The notes beneath the pieces were generated by a model. The model searched no databases, was not told the origin of the DNA, and worked only from the letters and a program-made list of their open reading frames with translations. Shown here one piece after another: positions 59,321 to 64,000 of a DNA stretch of 64,000 nucleotides (position 1 is the first letter of the stretch; every line of letters begins with the position of its first letter). A program made the translations under genes and the position numbers. The stretch comes from Prinia subflava (taxonomy: Eukaryota; Chordata; Aves; Passeriformes; Cisticolidae): positions 1,565,501 through 1,629,500 of the forward strand of contig NC_086247.1 in NCBI RefSeq assembly GCF_021018805.1, written 5' to 3'.

Positions 59321-61597
59321 TCCTGGGAGGCCGGGCGTGCCCACAAGGTCATCCCTGAGCAGGCACCTGAGGGAGCTGCTGGCAGCACCAAGGGAGGGGT
59401 TGCTTTGCTGGGATATTTGTGTTTGGTGCCTCTCCTCTCTCCCCGTCACTCTCCGGGCTCCCCAGGCGATGCCACCCCCTCCTTCCCCTCCTACCCTTGG
59501 GCAAAGTGCTCACAGGAGTGGAAAAAAGCCCCAAATTCTTCCGAACAAGGCCGGCCTTATGCGTTTTCTTCCGAGCCACTGAGGCTGCAGAGGCGCCCTG
59601 TGAACGAGGCTCTCCACCCCCGGTGCCACCCTGAGTGGAGACATTGTGCTTAAATCGAGGACAAAATGTTCTTTGAATCAACAGCTCCGGGTATTTATCT
59701 GGATGTGTGAGCGATACTCGTGATAACAAGGTATGTGGTAGGGAGGTATGTGGGCAAATTAAAAGTGCATTGGCCTTTCCAGGTATTGAGGAGGTCATTC
59801 ACCTTCATTTGCATTTATTTTATGTTAAAATGCAATGGCCAGCTTTTATTTTTGACGTTTGAGACCCACGGGGCTCGGTGCTGGATTTATTTGGTGTTTT
59901 GAGATGTTTCATCTGTGGCTTGGCTCTCTTTGTGCGCTCTTGTCTGGCATAGGCTGGGTACAAATTTGGACACTTGAGTCACACTGCAGATGCAATGTCA
60001 ACAACCCAGGCTTGTCCAAAAAATGCCACTTCTCCATCACAGACAGGGTGAGTTCAGCCACATTCCAGCCTCAAGTGCAAATGTTTGATCTCGTGGGTTG
60101 AGCAGAGTCCTCTCCCATTCCTCACATCCTGTGACCACTTCTCAGGGCATGCCAGGGCGAAAGAAAACAGGGCTTTTTTTTTGATAAATTCAACTTTTAA
60201 TATTTTTTTAATATAAAATATTAAACTCAACTTTTGATATTTTCATATTTTCTTGGCATTTGTGCTGTGCATTTCTTTCCTTCGGGGATTTATTCCCAGG
60301 CAGTTCAGCTCTCTCAGGAACTTTTCCAAACTGAAAGGAAGGTGTGAGGGTGGATCATTCATCAGTGGCTTTGGGATGAAGGGTAGAGACTAAAACTCCT
60401 GCTCTGACTTATGCCAGAGGAGAATCTGTTGCAGGAGATGATTTGACAAATCCTAATTCCTCCATGGGGATCTTAACTACTTCCACTTGCACTCTTCTGT
60501 GTAAAAAATACTTTAAAAATCACCCCAACACCTTCTTTCTGTCTATTGGCTTCTGCCTCATTATATTTTTACAGACCATATGATTTATAGCCAAGTTCTA
60601 AGGATTAAAAAACTCTTTGTTTTTTCAGTCTCTGGAGTTCCTCATTCAGAGGTATTTAAGGTTATTTTTCTTTTTTAATCCCTTAGGACTGTCCCTGTCG
60701 GGTTTGGCTTTTTGTGGTAAGGAAGAACAGGGCCAAGGGGGAAAAAAACACTCCCTGTCAAATCCATCAAGGCCGATAATTAAATATTTCTTTAAAACAG
60801 GAAGAAAGATAAGATAAGATGATAAGATAAGGAAGAAAAACTCTTTCCATCTTTCCCAGTAATATTATTTTTATTCTTCTTCTAACATCAGCCAGAAAAT
60901 CTCAAAACTTGTGGCGCTGTGAGGGAATCTGACAGCTGAGAACTTCTCCATCCCCCAATCCTGCTTGCCTGAGGCGTGTGAGATCCCAGGAATTCCTGCA
61001 TTCTTACATAAATTGTTGATTCTCACTGTTTTTTGGGAAACTGAAGTGCAGTTCCTGCCTGATTCCTGAAGATGGCAAACATACCCCGTTATAATTCCAC
61101 CTGCATTAACACACAGTTACCCACAGGACTGGGTGTACGAGGTGTTGTTTTCTTTTCCTGAGGTTATAAAATTCCCAATTCATCTGCCTGCATGGAAAAG
61201 TCCATCAATTCCCTCTGGAAATCTCATGATGTTTGCAAATCCCTTGGAATTTGGTTTTTTTTAGGGTTTTGAAACCTCTATTTTTGCTGTCACTGTAGAT
61301 TCCTGATAGAGACAGGTCTGGAGCTCTCTGTCCAGGAAGGGGGAAACAGGAGTTGATTATTTGCTCCATCCTGGTTTAGGATAATTTGCTCCTGCTTGGT
61401 GTCAGGCTGGGAAAATGGTGATGGATCATGGCACAGACCGTGGTGTCATGGATCACATCGAGGAACAGCCATGAGCTGGAAAATTTGAGGAAAAAAAGGG
61501 TGAAAGTATTCCTGGAAAATCTGGACAGAGAGGCAGCAAAGGAAGTTTCTCCAGTTTCCTGGTCATCTGTAGGGAAGCTTGTAGGACGACAGAGATC
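59321..61597. other. Upstream of PSCA, no gene seen
   Basis: Includes a short AAGAT/GATAAG cluster at 60806-60832 (several GATA motifs) and AT-rich segments. No exon was recognised. Confidence 0.4.
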
Positions 61598-61755
61598 TTA
61601 GAATCGCAGGATCATGGAATTATTGGTGTTGGAAGAGTCTTCAAGATGATGTCAAGGTCAAGCAGGCTCCCTGCCACGGGGTCTGAGCCCTGCCCAGCCT
61701 GGAAACTTCCAGGGATGGGGCAGCCACAGCTCCTCTGAGCACTGAGTTGTTTTCT
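61598..61755 (-). mobile_element. Diverged CR1 LINE 3' terminus
   Basis: agaatcgcaggatcatggaa to gggatggggcagccacagct. Confidence 0.72.
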
Positions 61756-62164
61756 CCGCGTGGTCATGTCCATAACTCCTTTCCAGGATGTTCTGAAGGG
61801 GTTAAAATGGGCTCCAGAGGGAATTTTATTGGATTTTCCACTCCTGAATGGTGTTAACAGAGAGCTGATGTTGCCTGAAGTGCTGCAAATCCACTCAGGC
61901 TGTGGGATGTTTGAGAAGGGATTTTAGTGAACAATTTTAGGCATCCAAGTGGGAATTTCTAATGCTGTTGGGAACACAGGCTCAGGAATATTCAGCTGTC
62001 CCAAATCCGAATGGGTGGGGAATAAACGAGATTGAATCACCAGGTGGGAGTGAGGCGAATCCCAATTTTCCTTTTCTGCAAGGAGGGGGGTGAGGAACTG
62101 GATAGGCAGGAAAACAGATGGATTGATAAGGGGGGAGAAAGATTTCAAAAGGAGGAGATGTAGA
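61756..62164. other. Intergenic, no gene seen
   Basis: Nothing recognised. Confidence 0.4.
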
Positions 62165-62952
62165 GATGTCCCCAGAGATGGATGATGGATGGATGGATGA
62201 TGGATGATGGATGGATGATGGATGGATGGATGGATGGATGGATGGATGATGGATGGATGGATGGATGGATGGATGGATGGATGGATGGATGGATGGATGG
62301 AGGGATGGATGGATGGATGGATGGATGATGGATGATGGATGGATGGATGGATAGATGGATGATGGATGATGGATGGATGGATGGATGGATGGATGGATGG
62401 ATGGATGGATGGATGATGGATGATGGATGGATGGATGGATAGATGGATGATGGATGATGGATGGATGGATGGATGGATGGATGATGGATGGATGGATGGG
62501 TGGATGGATGGATGGATGGATGGATGGATGGATGATGGATGGAGGGATGGATGATGGATGATGGAGGGATGGATGATGGATGGATGGATGGATGGATGGA
62601 TGGATGGATGATGGATGGAGGGATGGATGATGGATGATGGAGGGATGGATGATGGATGGATGGATGGATGGATGATGGATGGATGGATGATGGATGGATG
62701 GATGATGGATGGATGATGGATGGAGGGATGGATGATGGATGGATGATGGATGGATGGAGGGAGGGATGGATGGATGGATGATGGATGGATGGATGATGGA
62801 TGGATGATGGATGGATGGATGGATGATGGATGGATGGATGATGGATGGATGATGGATGGATGATGGATGGAGGGAGGGATGGATGGATGATGGATGATGG
62901 ATGGATGATGGATGGATGGATGGATGGATGGATGGATGGGTGGATGGATGGA
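62165..62952 (+). repeat. GATG-type satellite: (GGAT)n with GGATGAT interruptions (~790 bp)
   Basis: GGAT tetramers broken at irregular intervals by ATGATGG, GAGGGAT and GGGTGG variants. It gives minus-strand SIHP frames of 308 and 385 codons, which are artefacts. Confidence 0.97.
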
Positions 62953-63183
62953 AAGGGTAGGTTTAGATTGAATATTGGGAATGAATTCTTCCTTTGAGGG
63001 TGGGGAGGCCCTGGCAGAGGTTTCCCAGAGAAGCTGTGGCTGTCCCATCCCTGGGACATCTCCAAAGTCACAACAGGACAAGGGAATCAGCCTGCTCTAG
63101 TGGAAGGCGAGCCTGTCCATGGCAGGGGGCTGGACAAGATGACCTTGAAGGTCTCTTCCCACCCAAACCATTCCATGATTTTG
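62953..63183 (+). mobile_element. CR1 LINE 3' end adjoining the satellite
   Basis: From gggtaggtttagattgaata to ccaaaccattccatgatttt. Confidence 0.83.
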
Positions 63184-64000
63184 TGGAAAACACAGAGGAT
63201 GTCCCCTATCTCAGCTCCAAGTATTTCAGCTCCCAGCTCTTTTCCACTTTCCTCTGTCCTGGGATGGACATCAATAATGCTGATCCAGCAGCAGGAAAAA
63301 TTATTCCAGCTGCTCCAGAGGTGCCCTTGGTTGCCAGCAGAGAGGCTCCAGCTCCCACATCTGTAGATATTTAACACTGGTCCTTGTCATGGTCCACCTC
63401 TCACTCCAAGGATTTATATCCGTGGTCCCACTCCAAGGATTTATACTCAGGTTTGCTGTTCAAATGAGCTTCAGTGGATGCAAGCCTGGAGTTCCTGCTG
63501 GAATTCCAGAGCCCAGCAATGGAGACTGGAGCTGCCATTAGGAGCAGGACCTTGAGAGGGTGCAGGAAGGTGTTTGGGTCTCTATCTCTGGGCTTCTCAG
63601 GGACCTTTGGATGGAGCCTTCCTTTTTTGGTGCCTCTTTTCCCTGCAACACCATACGGGGCTTGGAATTCCTGCATCCCAAGGGAAATTTTGGGGATCTG
63701 TGAGGGAACACAGGTACAACCAGGGTGCAGTGCAAAAGTTTAAAGAACAAGGGGCCTGTTTGACCTTGAGTATTTCTCCAAGGATCTGGGCACAGAGTGA
63801 CGCATCCGGTGATTCCAGTCTGGGATCTCTGACTTCCAGAGCCAGCCCGACCAGTCCTGGAGAAAAAGTTCACCTTCACATCCCACACATTCCTGCTGAC
63901 AGCCGTGAAATCAATGCACGGCCCGAAAATAAATCAGCACCACGGTGCTGATCTTGTCTGCGGAGCCAGGAGTCGGTGGAGGAAATTCCAAGGGCTGCAG
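63184..64000. other. Intergenic, no gene seen
   Basis: A 29-bp near-duplication (cactccaaggatttata units) lies at 63402-63447. No exon was recognised. Confidence 0.4.

Noticed and set aside
61924..63081. 385- and 308-codon minus-strand frames rich in S, I, H and P
   Set aside because: They are the GGAT satellite translated; no start context, splice sites or non-repeat domain.
1..64000. CRISPR arrays, bacterial operons, phage or plasmid modules
   Set aside because: The repeats are transposons and microsatellites and the genes are intron-containing vertebrate genes.

Overview
The window is nuclear DNA from a bird, most likely a passerine. About forty truncated CR1 LINE copies are recognisable on both strands, and there are passerine-style endogenous retroviral LTRs. 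The only protein-coding genes I can support are three small three-exon genes of the Ly6/uPAR (three-finger, LU domain) superfamily. This matches the PSCA-SLURP1-LYPD2 cluster that lies on human 8q24.3. There is no sign of bacterial genes, operons, CRISPR arrays or RNA genes.

Layout. Positions 1-9.7 kb are repeat-rich intergenic DNA. LYPD2 (+) has coding exons at 9825-9876, 13783-13902 and 14578-14789, with a TATA box near 9695 and a poly(A) signal at 15300. Positions 15.3-30 kb are intergenic, with CR1 fragments, a 590-bp A/C-only tract, a perfect (CTCCT)52 array and an ERV LTR-like segment near 24 kb. A SLURP1/LYPD2-like gene (-) has exons at 34842-34893, 31745-31864 and 30065-30276, with a TATA box at 34949-34954. 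A solo LTR inserted into a CR1 lies in its intron 2. Positions 35-54.9 kb are a 20-kb gene-free interval with a (CCAAA)n tract, a 0.44-kb inverted repeat pair and an LTR-like unit near 51 kb. PSCA (-) has exons at 59206-59257, 56627-56731 and 55263-55474, with a TATA box at 59315-59320 and a poly(A) signal at 55047. Positions 59.4-64 kb are intergenic, with a ~790-bp GATG-type satellite.

All three proteins have a signal peptide, a ten-cysteine LU domain and a hydrophobic C-terminal tail of the GPI-anchor type. Exons 1 and 3 are 52 and 212 coding bases in all three genes, and exon 2 is 120, 120 and 105. Both introns are phase 1 throughout, so the genes are clear tandem paralogues. From family knowledge, such proteins sit on the outer face of epithelial or neural cells, and several relatives modulate nicotinic acetylcholine receptors. 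Nothing in the DNA shows what these three do in this species.

I found no convincing undescribed system. The best leads are the GPI-tailed SLURP1-like gene, which lacks the usual Asn after the last cysteine and is inverted relative to the mammalian order; the 44.5/48.0-kb inverted repeat flanked by a 9-bp direct repeat; a dimeric minisatellite in LYPD2 intron 1 carrying repeated splice-donor-like sites; and a datable LTR-in-CR1 insertion. Transposon boundaries are by eye and approximate to about 10-30 bp.
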